From positions 1-64,000 of the forward strand of contig NZ_JANFDG010000028.1 of the NCBI RefSeq assembly GCF_024609765.1: 64,000 nt of DNA, read 5' to 3'. The position numbers and the translations under genes were made by a program. Origin of the DNA: Shinella pollutisoli. GTDB taxonomy: Bacteria > Pseudomonadota > Alphaproteobacteria > Rhizobiales > Rhizobiaceae. The notes under the pieces were generated by a model, which had not been told where the DNA came from, searched no databases, and was given only the letters and a program-made list of their open reading frames with translations. Positions 1-8,153 of this stretch are shown here, piece after piece. Position 1 is the first letter of the stretch, and every line of letters begins with the position of its first letter.

Positions 1-327
1 GACGCGCCAGCATTGGCCGCATAACTTAAACCAAACGGTCTCCGGAAAAGCCGGGCCGGTTCATATCTACGATGTGCCTGACACCACGGTAGTTCAATAG
101 GGGCGCGCTTTGTCGGGTTGCTCGCCCAATATGGCCAGCCTGCTTTCGGCCCCAAATCGGACATCCAGCGTGCGTAAGCTGAAGTCCGTGAACCCCTATA
201 CAGCAGTATCCAGAGTGTACATTCTGCAGGCTGCTGATAGTGAATGTGGGAACCATTGCCGCAAATCAGTATGGAGCTGATACGTTACAAGTCTCTGTGT
301 CCTCATGCCCCCGCAACCAGATCAAAC
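1..327. other. No supported gene
   Basis: I see no convincing gene here. A 76-residue minus-strand reading frame (26-256) exists but has no recognisable domain and no clear ribosome binding site, and its composition resembles the spurious frames found in rhizobial intergenic repeats. The stretch has lower GC than the neighbouring genes, which fits non-coding or decayed sequence ahead of the terminator at 328-361. Confidence 0.4.
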
Positions 328-361
328 AAAAACCCCTGCGAAACAAACCGCAGGGGTTTTT
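328..361. terminator. Rho-independent terminator hairpin
   Basis: A perfect 13-bp stem (arms 328-340 and 349-361) closes an 8-nt AAACAAAC loop. The stem has a GC-rich core (CCCCTGCG) flanked by A-runs on one side and T-runs on the other, so it can act in either direction. Which transcript it ends is unclear: no intact gene precedes it within the window. Confidence 0.75.
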
Positions 362-454
362 GCGTTAAAGGCGCATTCGCTCAAGGCGTTCCTGGCGGCA
401 AGCAAACGCACGCCCAAACCAAACCCCACACAACACAGGCCAACACGCATCCCA

Positions 455-549
455 TCAACGCACGCCGAAGGCACGGTGCGAGCGGCGGTAGCGCGCCGGC
501 GTCACGTGGTAGGTCCGCCTGAACCAGTGGACAAAATGCGCGCAGTCCT
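455..549 (-). pseudogene. AraC-family regulator, 3' remnant
   Basis: On the minus strand about 31 codons read DCAHFVHWFRRTYHVTPARY followed by RRSH and a TGA stop at 455-457. This matches the second helix-turn-helix end of AraC/XylS regulators (pattern HF-x2-x-FRR-x2-x-VTP-x2-YRR). Upstream of about 549 the frame loses the family pattern, including the expected glycine-phenylalanine turn, so only the last tens of residues survive. It is probably the 3' scar of a deleted gene. The residue pattern is seen directly; assignment as a remnant is inference. Confidence 0.55.
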
Positions 550-638
550 GCGTCCCCGACGACGGGAATGGGGACGATGTCCCTGATGATGAGACCTCCC
601 CGTCACGCCGCTGGCTGAAGCTGATCGGTAGGCTTTAC

Positions 639-1847
639 CTATGCCGCCGCCAGTTGTGTCTGCCTTCCGGGAAACGGTCGGAAGGTCGCCAGGATCAGCA
701 CGGCCGCCAGCCCCATGCCCCACGACCCGACGTACATCAGCGCGTAGGAGTCGAAACGGTCGTAGATCAGGCCGCCCAGCAGCGGGCCGATCGACATGCC
801 GAGGCTGCCGGCCATCGCCGTGCCGCCAATGATCGTGCCCATTATCCTGAGCGGAAAGTTCTCGCGGATGATCACCGCATAGAGCGGCATCGTGCCGGCA
901 TAGATGAAGCCGACGAGAGCCGCGACGGCATAGAAGGGACCGAGCGTGGAGACGAACATATAGGCAAGCACGCCGAAGGCCTGCGCCAGCAGCCCGATGA
1001 CGAGAACGCGCTGCGCGCCGAACCGGTCGCCCGCGAGGCCGAAGCCGATACGGCCGAGCATGCCGGCAAGCCCCTCGACGCTATAGATCGATACGGCCGC
1101 CATCGTCGGAATGCCGCAGGTCACGGCATAGCTCACCGTATGGAAGATCGGGCCGGAATGGGTGGCGCAGCAGAAGAAGTTCGCCAGCATCAGGATGACG
1201 AACTGCGGCGAGCGCACAGCCTGCCGGACGGTCATGTCCGGCTGCGGCTCGTCGGCGATCATCGCGTCCGGCCCGGCCTCCAGCGCGGGCGGCCGGCGCA
1301 CGAGCAGCGCCGCGGGGATCATCAGAGCCGCCGCGATGCCGGCGACGATCAGCATGGCCGCGCGCCAGTCGTGGACGGTGACCAGCCACGCCGCGAGCGG
1401 CGCCATGGTCAGCGGCGCCATGCCCATGCCGGCGGAGACCAGCGAGACGGCGAGGCCGCGCTGCGTGTCGAACCAGCCGGTCACGCACGCCATCATCGGG
1501 GCGAAGACGGCGGCGGTCGCAGCCCCAACCAGAAGGCCGAACAGCAGCTGGAACTCGACGAGCGACCCCGCCCGGCTGGCAAGCGCGAGGCTTGCCGCCA
1601 GCACGGCCGATCCCGTGAGCACCACCGGGCGCGGCCCGAACCGGTCGGAGAGGCCGCCCCACGCCATGCTGGCCGCCGCCATGGCGAGGAAGCCGATCGT
1701 CATCGCCGTCGAGATGCCGGTGACGGACCAGCCCGTGTCCTCCGCCATCGGCCGGAGGAAGATCGGCAGCGAGAACATGGCGCCGCCCGCGACGCAGCCG
1801 AGCAGGCCGCCCGCCGCGACGATCACCCAGCGGTAGGAATGGTTCAT
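639..1847 (-). CDS. MFS transporter
   Basis: A 402-residue major facilitator superfamily permease of the inner membrane with about 12 hydrophobic segments. Both copies of the family loop motif are visible: GGLSDRFGPRPVV between segments 2 and 3, and GLAGDRFGAQRVLV at the matching place in the second half. The start at 1847 (MNHSYRW) is preferred over an upstream in-frame ATG at 1943 because GGGAGA lies 6 nt before it and hydrophobic sequence begins at once. The overall look is of the small-carboxylate/oxalate-formate antiporter-like branch, but the substrate cannot be read from sequence. It stands alone; the next minus-strand gene upstream is a VOC protein 120 bp away, so they may share a transcript. 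Confidence 0.85.
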   Translation of the reverse strand: MNHSYRWVIVAAGGLLGCVAGGAMFSLPIFLRPMAEDTGWSVTGISTAMTIGFLAMAAASMAWGGLSDRFGPRPVVLTGSAVLAASLALASRAGSLVEFQLLFGLLVGAATAAVFAPMMACVTGWFDTQRGLAVSLVSAGMGMAPLTMAPLAAWLVTVHDWRAAMLIVAGIAAALMIPAALLVRRPPALEAGPDAMIADEPQPDMTVRQAVRSPQFVILMLANFFCCATHSGPIFHTVSYAVTCGIPTMAAVSIYSVEGLAGMLGRIGFGLAGDRFGAQRVLVIGLLAQAFGVLAYMFVSTLGPFYAVAALVGFIYAGTMPLYAVIIRENFPLRIMGTIIGGTAMAGSLGMSIGPLLGGLIYDRFDSYALMYVGSWGMGLAAVLILATFRPFPGRQTQLAAA

Positions 1848-1967
1848 GACGATCTCCCGGATGTTGCCGCACCGCTCCCGCCTCCCGGCGCGGCCGATGC
1901 CCCAAGGACGTGCCGGCACCGCCGGCACCGACATCGGCTTCATTTCCTGCCGACATTTTTCGTGGCA

Positions 1968-2420
1968 TCAGCCCTGCGGCTGCGACGGCTGCCAGCCGGC
2001 CGACGGTATGACGTTGATCATCCACGGCACGCCGAACCTGTCGACCAGCGAGCCGAAACCGGGCGACCAGAAGGTCTCGCCGAACGGCATGACCGCCTTG
2101 CCGCCTTCGGACAGTTGATCGAACCAGCGCCAGCCCTCCGCCTTGTCCCCGGTGTGCAGGGTGACGTCGAAGCCGTTCTTGGGCTTGTCGATGTTCGGCG
2201 CCCATTGGACGTCCATGTCCGCGCCCATCAGGGCCTGGTCGCCGACCTCCAGCCAGCAGTGCATCAGCCAGGTCTTGTACTTCCCGTCGGTGATCGGCAT
2301 GCCCGGAGGCGCGTCGCCGTAAGGCATGGCCGCGGTGATCCTTCCGCCCAGGACCCTGGCGTAGAACTCGAACGCCTCCCGGCACTGGCCCTGGAAGCTG
2401 AGGCTGGTCACGATCTTCAT
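1968..2420 (-). CDS. VOC family protein (PhnB/3-demethylubiquinone methyltransferase-like)
   Basis: A 150-residue single-module vicinal-oxygen-chelate protein of the PhnB-like type. Family signs are the opening SLSFQGQCREAFEFYARVLG, the middle MHCWLEVGDQALMGAD strand pair, and the C-terminal FWSPGFGSLVDRFGVPWMIN block. Such proteins are often wrongly named methyltransferases; most have unknown substrates and some confer resistance to electrophiles. A GAGAGGAAAAG sequence precedes the ATG. It is divergent from the ArsR operon across about 220 bp, which itself encodes another PhnB-like protein, so the two may belong to one regulon. Confidence 0.85.
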   Translation of the reverse strand: MKIVTSLSFQGQCREAFEFYARVLGGRITAAMPYGDAPPGMPITDGKYKTWLMHCWLEVGDQALMGADMDVQWAPNIDKPKNGFDVTLHTGDKAEGWRWFDQLSEGGKAVMPFGETFWSPGFGSLVDRFGVPWMINVIPSAGWQPSQPQG

Positions 2421-2591
2421 GGTCTTTTCCTCTCTTGCCGGACGTCACGGCATCGCGGGTCGACCCGCCGGCACAGGTCGGCCGCTTCTATTGGGTTGAT
2501 ATCAACGCAATATGACGGTAGATGTCAACCATGCAGGTGCAATCTTCTGAAGCCGTTCGCCGGAGCGGTACCTGCCCTATCGCGATAAAAT

Positions 2592-2646
2592 TCAACTGAT
2601 CGGTTGACTATCCCGCCGATCATGCAATACTCAACCGCATGGTTGA
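2592..2646 (+). promoter_or_regulatory. Two ArsR-type operator palindromes
   Basis: Two 16-bp sites share the layout TCAAC-N6-GTTGA: TCAACTGATCGGTTGA at 2592-2607 and TCAACCGCATGGTTGA at 2631-2646. The second covers the ArsR start codon (2639). A half-site TCAACC lies at 2525-2530 and a perfect 12-bp palindrome GTTGATATCAAC at 2495-2506. The position over the start is what autorepression by an ArsR protein would need. Binding is inferred. Confidence 0.55.
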
Positions 2647-2968
2647 ACAAGAGCTCGACACGACCTTCCACGCGCTTGCGGACCCGACGCGCCGGGGCAT
2701 GCTGGCAAGCCTCGCGCTCGGCGAAAAGTCGATCGGCGAACTGGCGCAGCCCTTCGCGATCAGCTTCGCCGGTGCATCGAAGCATGTGAAGGTGCTCGAA
2801 GGGGCGGGGCTGATCGCGCGGCGCAAGGTCGGCCGCATGCAGCTCTGCCGGCTGAGGCCCGAGCCGCTCGCCCGGGCCGACCTCTGGCTGCGCCAGTGGG
2901 AGACGTTCTGGACGGTCCGGCTCGACAGACTCGAAGCGCTGATCGAGGCCGAGAAGTCCCGCAGTTAG
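2639..2968 (+). CDS. ArsR-family winged-helix transcriptional regulator
   Basis: A 109-residue ArsR/SmtB-fold regulator. It opens LDTTFHALADPTRRGMLASL, the classic first helices of the family, followed by the recognition region (AISFAGASKHVKVLEGAGLI) and the wing. No cysteine or histidine metal cluster is seen on the recognition helix, so this is the non-metal branch usually found beside AHSA1/SRPBCC and DUF1428 genes. It heads a four-gene operon with only 9 bp to the next gene. Palindromes overlapping its start suggest autorepression. The ligand is unknown. Confidence 0.9.
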   Translation: MVEQELDTTFHALADPTRRGMLASLALGEKSIGELAQPFAISFAGASKHVKVLEGAGLIARRKVGRMQLCRLRPEPLARADLWLRQWETFWTVRLDRLEALIEAEKSRS

Positions 2969-2977
2969 GAGAGAATC

Positions 2978-3340
2978 ATGTCCTATATCGATGGCTTCGT
3001 CCTTGCCGTTCCAAACGCCAACCGCGAGCGGTTCCGCGCCATGGCGGTCCGCGTTGCGAAAATCTTCATCGAGCACGGCGCGGTGCGCGTGGTCGAGAAC
3101 TGGGGCGACGACGTGCCTGCTGACGAGGTGACCGACCTCGGGCGCGCGGTTGCGCTGAAGGAGGGCGAGACGGTCGTCTTCTCGTGGGTCGAGTGGCCGT
3201 CGAAGGAGGCGCGCGACAAGGGCAACGAGACGCTCGCCGCCGATCCGCGCCTCCGGCCCGATTCCGGCGAGGCCGACATCATGGACCCCAGGCGCATGAT
3301 CTTCGGCGGCTTCGTTCCGATCGTCGACATGCGCGCCTGA
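2978..3340 (+). CDS. DUF1428 family protein
   Basis: A 120-residue protein matching the DUF1428 (YbaA-like) family along its length: it opens MSYIDGFVLAVPNANRERF and ends with the MDPRRMIFGGFVPIVDM block typical of the family. The fold is a dimeric ferredoxin-like alpha/beta barrel; no enzymatic activity is established. GGAGAG sits 7 nt before the ATG. It is the second gene of the ArsR operon; ArsR, DUF1428, VOC and AHSA1 genes recur together in proteobacteria, which suggests a shared stress or detoxification role that has not been worked out. Confidence 0.9.
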   Translation: MSYIDGFVLAVPNANRERFRAMAVRVAKIFIEHGAVRVVENWGDDVPADEVTDLGRAVALKEGETVVFSWVEWPSKEARDKGNETLAADPRLRPDSGEADIMDPRRMIFGGFVPIVDMRA

Positions 3341-3354
3341 TCAGGGAGGACGAA

Positions 3355-3750
3355 ATGGCCAGAGCCACGCCTTTTCTCATGTTCCAGCACGGCAAGGCGG
3401 AGGCGGCGCTGGATTTCTACGTCGCGACCGTTCCCGGCAGCCGCATCGTTTCGCTCGAGCGGTTTGGCCCCGACGGCCCCGGCCCGGAGGGCACCCTGTT
3501 GCGCGCCCACGCAGAGATCGCCGGCCAGCCGGTGATGGCGCATGACAGCTTCATCACGCATGGCTTCGACTTCACGCCGTCCTTCTCCTTCTTCCTCGAC
3601 TGCGCCGACGAGGCGGAGACCGAGCGGCTGTTCGCAGCCCTCGGCGAAGGCGGCCAGGTGCTGATGCCGCTCGACAGTTACGGCTGGAGCCGCAGGTTCG
3701 GCTGGATATCCGATCGCTTCGGCATCTCCTGGCAGGTCAACCTCCCATGA
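3355..3750 (+). CDS. VOC family protein (PhnB-like)
   Basis: A 131-residue PhnB-like VOC protein. It carries the opening TPFLMFQHGKAEAALDFYV and the closing YGWSRRFGWISDRFGISWQV block; the middle strand reads AEIAGQPVMAHDS. The ATG at 3355 follows AGGGAGGA by 5 nt, so the longer reading frame starting at 3184 is not used. Its last codons overlap the next gene by 4 nt (ATGA), which suggests translational coupling. It is distinct in sequence from the VOC gene at 1968-2420 but belongs to the same subfamily. The substrate is unknown. Confidence 0.85.
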   Translation: MARATPFLMFQHGKAEAALDFYVATVPGSRIVSLERFGPDGPGPEGTLLRAHAEIAGQPVMAHDSFITHGFDFTPSFSFFLDCADEAETERLFAALGEGGQVLMPLDSYGWSRRFGWISDRFGISWQVNLP

Positions 3751-4706
3751 GCGGTCCGGTGATCCTCACACTGACGCGCGATTTCGCGGCTCCCGCCGAT
3801 CGCATCTTCGACGCCTGGCTCGATCCGGCCGACGCATCCCGCTTCCTGTTCGCGACGCCGGCAGGCGAGATGAAGCGGGTCGAGATCGATGCCCGCGTCG
3901 GCGGCGAGGCCCTGATCGTCGAGCGACGCGCGGAAGGCGAGGTGCGCCATCGGCTGCGTTTCGAAGTGATCGATCGCCCGCGCCGCCTCGTGTTCCTGTT
4001 TTCGGCCGATCCCTCGGACGACGGCAAGCGGACGCGCGTCTCGATCGACATCGCCGCGACGCCCGCCGGCTGCACCCTGACGCTCACGCATGAGATGGAG
4101 GCGGCCTGGGCCGGGCATGCGCCGCAGGTCCGAAGCGGCTGGACGATGATCCTCGACGGCCTCACGCGCCTATTGGAGAAGACCATGATCGACATCGAAC
4201 GCATCGCACCGGATACGATCCGGATGGAACGTCTGCTCGACGCGCCCGTCGAGACCGTCTGGCGCTGGCTCACCGAGCCCGACCTTCGCAGGCAATGGTT
4301 CGCCGGCGGCCGCATCGATCCGCGCGTCGGCGGAGAGATCGAGCTGGTCTTCGACCACGACGATCTCTCGGCGGATGACGTGCCCTATCCCGCGCAATAC
4401 GCCGAATACAAGGGGGCGATCGGCCGCGAGCGGATCGTCGAGTACGACCCTCCGCGCCGTTTCGCCATCAGCTGGGACGAAGGCAGGGAAGGCACGGCGC
4501 TGTTCGAGCTGTTCGAGGCGGGCGAGCGCACGCGGCTGGTGCTCACCCACAGCGGCATCAGCGGCCCCGGCCCGATGGCGAATTTCGGCGGCGGCTGGCA
4601 TGCGCATCTTGCCGTGCTGGAAGCCCGGCTGGCCGGGCGGCAGGTGCGCGATTTCTGGGCGCTGCACGCGCAGTCCGAGGAAGCCGTGGCGCGGCAGTTG
4701 CGCTAG
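3747..4706 (+). CDS. Tandem SRPBCC/AHSA1-domain protein
   Basis: A 319-residue protein made of two AHSA1 (START-like, SRPBCC) modules, roughly residues 1-145 and 147-319. Each module has the family entry (FAAPADRIFDAWLDP; LDAPVETVWRWLTEP) and a WTMILDGLTRLLE or GGWHAHLAVLEARL terminal helix. Single-domain forms of about 150 residues are the rule, so this looks like a fusion of two adjacent genes: an internal Met-Ile-Asp-Ile at residue 147 sits where a second start codon would be. It overlaps the preceding gene by 4 nt. The fold binds hydrophobic ligands; the function is unknown. Confidence 0.85.
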   Translation: MSGPVILTLTRDFAAPADRIFDAWLDPADASRFLFATPAGEMKRVEIDARVGGEALIVERRAEGEVRHRLRFEVIDRPRRLVFLFSADPSDDGKRTRVSIDIAATPAGCTLTLTHEMEAAWAGHAPQVRSGWTMILDGLTRLLEKTMIDIERIAPDTIRMERLLDAPVETVWRWLTEPDLRRQWFAGGRIDPRVGGEIELVFDHDDLSADDVPYPAQYAEYKGAIGRERIVEYDPPRRFAISWDEGREGTALFELFEAGERTRLVLTHSGISGPGPMANFGGGWHAHLAVLEARLAGRQVRDFWALHAQSEEAVARQLR

Positions 4707-4860
4707 CGTCCCGCCGGATTGCGCGGGCGGTCCCGCCGCGGCGAAGCCGGGGCCTGCATCGCCGCCGAGTATCGCGCGATCGGAGGACGACGGGCGGCAT
4801 AATGCGGGGAACCGCGCCGGCCGGTGACTATACTCACCACCGGTCGGTGCGCATGGAAGG

Positions 4861-5409
4861 TCAGTAGGTCGGTGGCGTGATCGCGCTCAGGATCTCGCTT
4901 TGACCGTCATGCACGTTGCGGAAGCGGTGCGGCAGGCGGCTGTCGAAATAATAGCCGTCGCCGGCCTTCAGCACGCGCTTCTGGCTTCCCACGGTCACCT
5001 CCACCGCGCCGGAAAGAACCATGCCGGCCTCCTGCGCCGCATGCGTGAACTCCTCGCCCGAATCCGCGCCGACCGCATATTTCTCGTGCAGCATGAGCAA
5101 TTGCCGGTTCGGATGGTTGAGGCCGATCACGCGGTAGGAGATCGTCTCGACCTTTCCGATCTCCACGAGGTCCGGCGCTGCATAGAAGGGCGTGTAGGGC
5201 AGGCTCGACTGCAGGTCGGAGAAGAAGCCGGGCAGCGTGGTTCCGAGCGCATCGAGCACGGCGCCCAGCGTATCGATCGACGGGCTCATCCTGTCCCGTT
5301 CGATGAGCGATATGGTGGAGTGCGAGATTCCGGAGCGGGCCGCCAGTTCCCGCACGCCCAGATCGCGGCGACGGCGGAGTTCACGAAGCTTGCTGCCGAT
5401 CTTGGGCAT
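4861..5409 (-). CDS. XRE-family regulator with C-terminal cupin domain
   Basis: A 182-residue two-domain repressor-type protein. Residues about 6-62 form a Cro/C1-type helix-turn-helix (LRELRRRRDLGVRELAARSG, then ISHSTISLIERDRMSPS). Residues about 110-180 form a cupin barrel (HAAQEAGMVLSGAVEVTVGS, GDGYYFDSRLPHRF). The architecture is that of PuuR and related regulators of polyamine or amino-acid catabolism, in which the cupin senses a small molecule. It is divergent from the histidinol dehydrogenase paralogue; a 17-bp motif in their shared gap recurs upstream of the ABC operon at 12.5 kb, so it likely controls both. Confidence 0.9.
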   Translation of the reverse strand: MPKIGSKLRELRRRRDLGVRELAARSGISHSTISLIERDRMSPSIDTLGAVLDALGTTLPGFFSDLQSSLPYTPFYAAPDLVEIGKVETISYRVIGLNHPNRQLLMLHEKYAVGADSGEEFTHAAQEAGMVLSGAVEVTVGSQKRVLKAGDGYYFDSRLPHRFRNVHDGQSEILSAITPPTY

Positions 5410-5465
5410 ATGGTCCCTTCCTGAGGATGGAGGCGAGGGGTCTCCCGGCCGGTCCGTTCCGAAGC

Positions 5466-5482
5466 GGTGAAAATACTAAACA
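5466..5482 (+). promoter_or_regulatory. Candidate operator of the XRE-cupin regulator (copy 1)
   Basis: GGTGAAAATACTAAACA lies between the divergent XRE-cupin and histidinol dehydrogenase-like genes. A copy matching 15 of 17 bases is at 12801-12817, upstream of the ABC transporter operon of the same locus. Neither is inside a gene. Role as the binding site of the XRE protein is inference from position and recurrence. Confidence 0.45.
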
Positions 5483-5558
5483 TGCGGTCGGCGGGCAATT
5501 GCCGGAGCGCGCCGCTTGGCGGATGCTGGCGCCAATCCCGACATGCAAGGAGGCCTCT

Positions 5559-6860
5559 ATGACGTCGCGGCTCGCTGCCCTCAAGGGCAAATTCACCCAG
5601 ATCAAATCGCCGAGAAGGGATGCGGTTTCGGATACCGCGTCGATCGAGCAGACCGTCAAGGACATCATCGCCAATGTCCGCGAACGCGGCGACGCGGCCG
5701 TGCGGGACTATTCCGTCGCCTTCGACAAGGCAGACGTCTCCAGCTTCGAGGTGACGGAGGAGGAGAAGCGGAAGGCCGTCGCCGAGCTCGATCCGCAGAC
5801 GCGGGAAGACACGGAATTCGCGATCGCGCGCGTGCGCGCCTTCGCCGAGGCGCAGCTCGGCACGATCCTGCCGCTGGAGATCGATGCCCTGCCGGGCCTA
5901 CATCTCGGCCACCGGGTGATCCCGATCGAGGTCGTCGGCTGCTATGTGCCGGGCGGCCGCTATCCGATTCTCTCGGCCCCGGTGATGACGATCGTCCCGG
6001 CCAAGGTCGCCGGCTGCGACCAGGTCATCGCCTGCCTGCCGCCGAACGCGCACCCGGCCATGATCGCCGGCTGCCATCTCGCCGGCGCCGACCGCATCTT
6101 CCGGGTCGGCGGCGCCCAGGCGATCGCGGCGATGGCCAACGGCACGGAGACGATCCCCGCCGTCGACAAGATCGTCGGCCCCGGCAACGCCTATGTGAAC
6201 GAGGCCAAGCGCCAGGTGTTCGGCCAGGTCGGCATCGACCAGCTCGCCGGCCCGAGCGAGATCTTCGTCGTCGCCGACGAGACGGGCAACGCGGCGATGA
6301 TCGCCACCGACCTCCTCGCCCAGGCCGAGCACGACGTGCGCACCCGCGTCGGCCTCATCACCACCGACCGCAGGCTCGCCGAGGCGACGCTAGCCGAGGT
6401 GGAAAGGCAGCTCAAGGACCTGCCGACCGCCGACGTCGCCGGCGCCGCCTGGCGCGACTACGGCGAGATCACGGTCTGCGCGGACGAGGCGGCGATGATC
6501 GCCTATTCCGACCATATCGCCGCCGAGCACCTCGAGGTGCATACCCGCGACGCCAGGGAGACGGCGACGAAGCTGCGCAACTACGGCTCGCTCTTCATCG
6601 GCGAGCTTGCGAGCGTCGTCTATTCCGACAAGTGCTGCGGCACCAACCACACGCTGCCGACGATGGCCGCCGGACGCTATACGGGCGGGCTCTGGGTCGG
6701 CTCCTACGTCAAGATCTGCACCCACCAGTGGCTCGACGAGCGCGGCGTCGCCGCCGTCGCCCCGCCGGCGGCGCGCCAGAGCGCGACGGAAGGGATGGAA
6801 GGCCATCGCCGCGCCGCGGCCCTGCGTCTCAGCCCCGGACAGTTCGCCGCCGCCGGCTGA
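5559..6860 (+). CDS. Histidinol dehydrogenase family protein (HisD paralogue)
   Basis: A 433-residue NAD-dependent dehydrogenase of the HisD family. Family blocks are intact: the LLAQAEHD zinc/substrate site, IAAEHLEVHT with the catalytic Glu-His pair, CCGTNHTLPT preceded by an aspartate, and the C-terminal GMEGHRRAA histidine, so it should be an active metal-dependent alcohol or amino-alcohol dehydrogenase. There is no other his gene nearby; instead it faces an XRE-cupin regulator and lies by an amidase and a polyamine-type transporter. Such catabolic paralogues oxidise other primary alcohols, for example sulfopropanediol in HpsN. AAGGAGG at 5547-5553 selects the ATG at 5559 over upstream starts. 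The substrate is unknown. Confidence 0.88.
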   Translation: MTSRLAALKGKFTQIKSPRRDAVSDTASIEQTVKDIIANVRERGDAAVRDYSVAFDKADVSSFEVTEEEKRKAVAELDPQTREDTEFAIARVRAFAEAQLGTILPLEIDALPGLHLGHRVIPIEVVGCYVPGGRYPILSAPVMTIVPAKVAGCDQVIACLPPNAHPAMIAGCHLAGADRIFRVGGAQAIAAMANGTETIPAVDKIVGPGNAYVNEAKRQVFGQVGIDQLAGPSEIFVVADETGNAAMIATDLLAQAEHDVRTRVGLITTDRRLAEATLAEVERQLKDLPTADVAGAAWRDYGEITVCADEAAMIAYSDHIAAEHLEVHTRDARETATKLRNYGSLFIGELASVVYSDKCCGTNHTLPTMAAGRYTGGLWVGSYVKICTHQWLDERGVAAVAPPAARQSATEGMEGHRRAAALRLSPGQFAAAG

Positions 6861-6883
6861 ATCCTTAAAGGCAGCCCACAGAA

Positions 6884-6916
6884 GAAACCGCCCGGCTCGC
6901 GCCGGGCGGTTTCTGC
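6884..6916. terminator. Terminator between convergent genes
   Basis: A perfect 13-bp stem (6884-6896 with 6901-6913, core ACCGCCCGGC) closes a TCGC loop, with GAAA on one arm and TTTC on the other. It lies 23 bp after the histidinol dehydrogenase paralogue stop; the ABC ATPase gene ends in the opposite direction at 7053. It probably ends the plus-strand transcript. Confidence 0.75.
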
Positions 6917-7052
6917 TTGTCGTCAAATCTTTCGTCCGCCCTGTCGTCACCCTCGGCCTTGAGCCGAGGATCGGGTCAAGGCCGGTCACGATGGAGGAGA
7001 GATTTCCGGATTTTGTCAGCAGTCCGGAAGCCGCCGGCTCGCGCCGGGCGGT

Positions 7053-8153
7053 TCATTCCAGAAGCAGGAGATCCTCGGCGGCGAAGGAGAAGCCGGCCGT
7101 CGTACCGACGTCGAGGCTTCGCACCTGGCTTGAGGAGACATTCGGCACGACCACGCTGAGCGGCGCGCCGCTGGTCTTCAGGGCGAGCTCGACATAGCTG
7201 CGGTCGCCGCGGAAGGAGAGCGCCGTCACGGTGCCTTCGCCCGCGATCCGGCCCGGGGCCGCGGCGGCGCCGGCGGCCTCGATGGCGACCTGCTCGGGCC
7301 GGACGGCCATCCGGAGCCTGCCGGAAGCGGTGGACGGAGCCGGCTCAGCGACGGAGATCGTGCCGAAGTCCGGGCTCTCGACGGTCGTCCGCCCGCCGGT
7401 GGCCGATCGGAGGACGCCGTCGAACAGGTTGATCGTGCCGATGAACTGGGCGACGTCGACGCTCTTCGGCCGGTTGTAGAGGTTCCTCGGCGTGTCGACC
7501 TGGGCGATCCTGCCGTCGAAGAGGACCGCCACGCGGTCCGACAGCGCCATCGCCTCCTCCTGGTCGTGGGTGACGAAGACGAAGGTGATGCCGACGCGCT
7601 GCTGGATGGCGCGCAGCTCCTTCTGCATCTCGTCGCGCAGCTTCTTGTCGAGCGCGCCGAGCGGCTCGTCGAGCAGCAGCACCTCCGGCTTCAGCGCCAG
7701 CGCCCGGGCGAGCGCCACGCGCTGCTTCTGCCCGCCGGAGAGCTTCTCGACGTTGCGGTTCTCGAGGCCCTTCAACTGCATCAGGTCGATGAGGCCCTCA
7801 ATGGTGGCGCGCTTCTCCGCCTCGCTCGCCTTCCGGCGCTTCAGGCCGTAGCCGATGTTTGCGTAGACGTCGAGATGCGGAAAGAGGGCATAGCTCTGGA
7901 ACACCATGTTGGTGTTGCGCCGGTAGGGCGGCACGTCGTTGACGCGCGTGCCGGCGATGATGACGTCGCCCGCGCTCGGCGCCTCGAAGCCGCCGAGGAT
8001 CTTGAGCAGGCTCGTCTTGCCGCAGCCGGAGGGGCCGAGCAGGGAGAAGAACTCCCCCTTCGCGATCGAGAGGTCGATGCCCTTGAGGGCGACGAAGCTG
8101 CCATAGGCCTTCGACACGCCCTCGATGCGGATATGGTGGTTGCCAGACATCAT
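7053..8153 (-). CDS. ABC transporter ATP-binding protein, polyamine/PotA type
   Basis: A 366-residue ATPase subunit for the importer encoded just upstream on the same strand. Walker A is GPSGCGKT, the signature is LSGGQKQRVALARAL, Walker B is VLLLDEP, and the switch region is VTHDQEEAM with the histidine present. The last about 120 residues form a TOBE-type regulatory domain (MAVRPEQVAIEA). The gene overlaps the permease stop by 4 nt (ATGA); an alternative ATG lies one codon later. It is the last gene of the operon binding protein-amidase-permease-permease-ATPase. The subfamily imports spermidine/putrescine or related cationic compounds; the actual substrate is not readable. Confidence 0.9.
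   Translation of the reverse strand: MMSGNHHIRIEGVSKAYGSFVALKGIDLSIAKGEFFSLLGPSGCGKTSLLKILGGFEAPSAGDVIIAGTRVNDVPPYRRNTNMVFQSYALFPHLDVYANIGYGLKRRKASEAEKRATIEGLIDLMQLKGLENRNVEKLSGGQKQRVALARALALKPEVLLLDEPLGALDKKLRDEMQKELRAIQQRVGITFVFVTHDQEEAMALSDRVAVLFDGRIAQVDTPRNLYNRPKSVDVAQFIGTINLFDGVLRSATGGRTTVESPDFGTISVAEPAPSTASGRLRMAVRPEQVAIEAAGAAAAPGRIAGEGTVTALSFRGDRSYVELALKTSGAPLSVVVPNVSSSQVRSLDVGTTAGFSFAAEDLLLLE

Noticed and set aside
26-256. 76-residue minus-strand reading frame
   Set aside because: No domain, no ribosome site and composition like spurious frames in rhizobial repeats.
243-320. tRNA-like 3' end text (ATGCCCCCGCAACCA) before the terminator
   Set aside because: No pairing acceptor strand, D-arm or anticodon arm could be found, so not called as a tRNA or attachment site.
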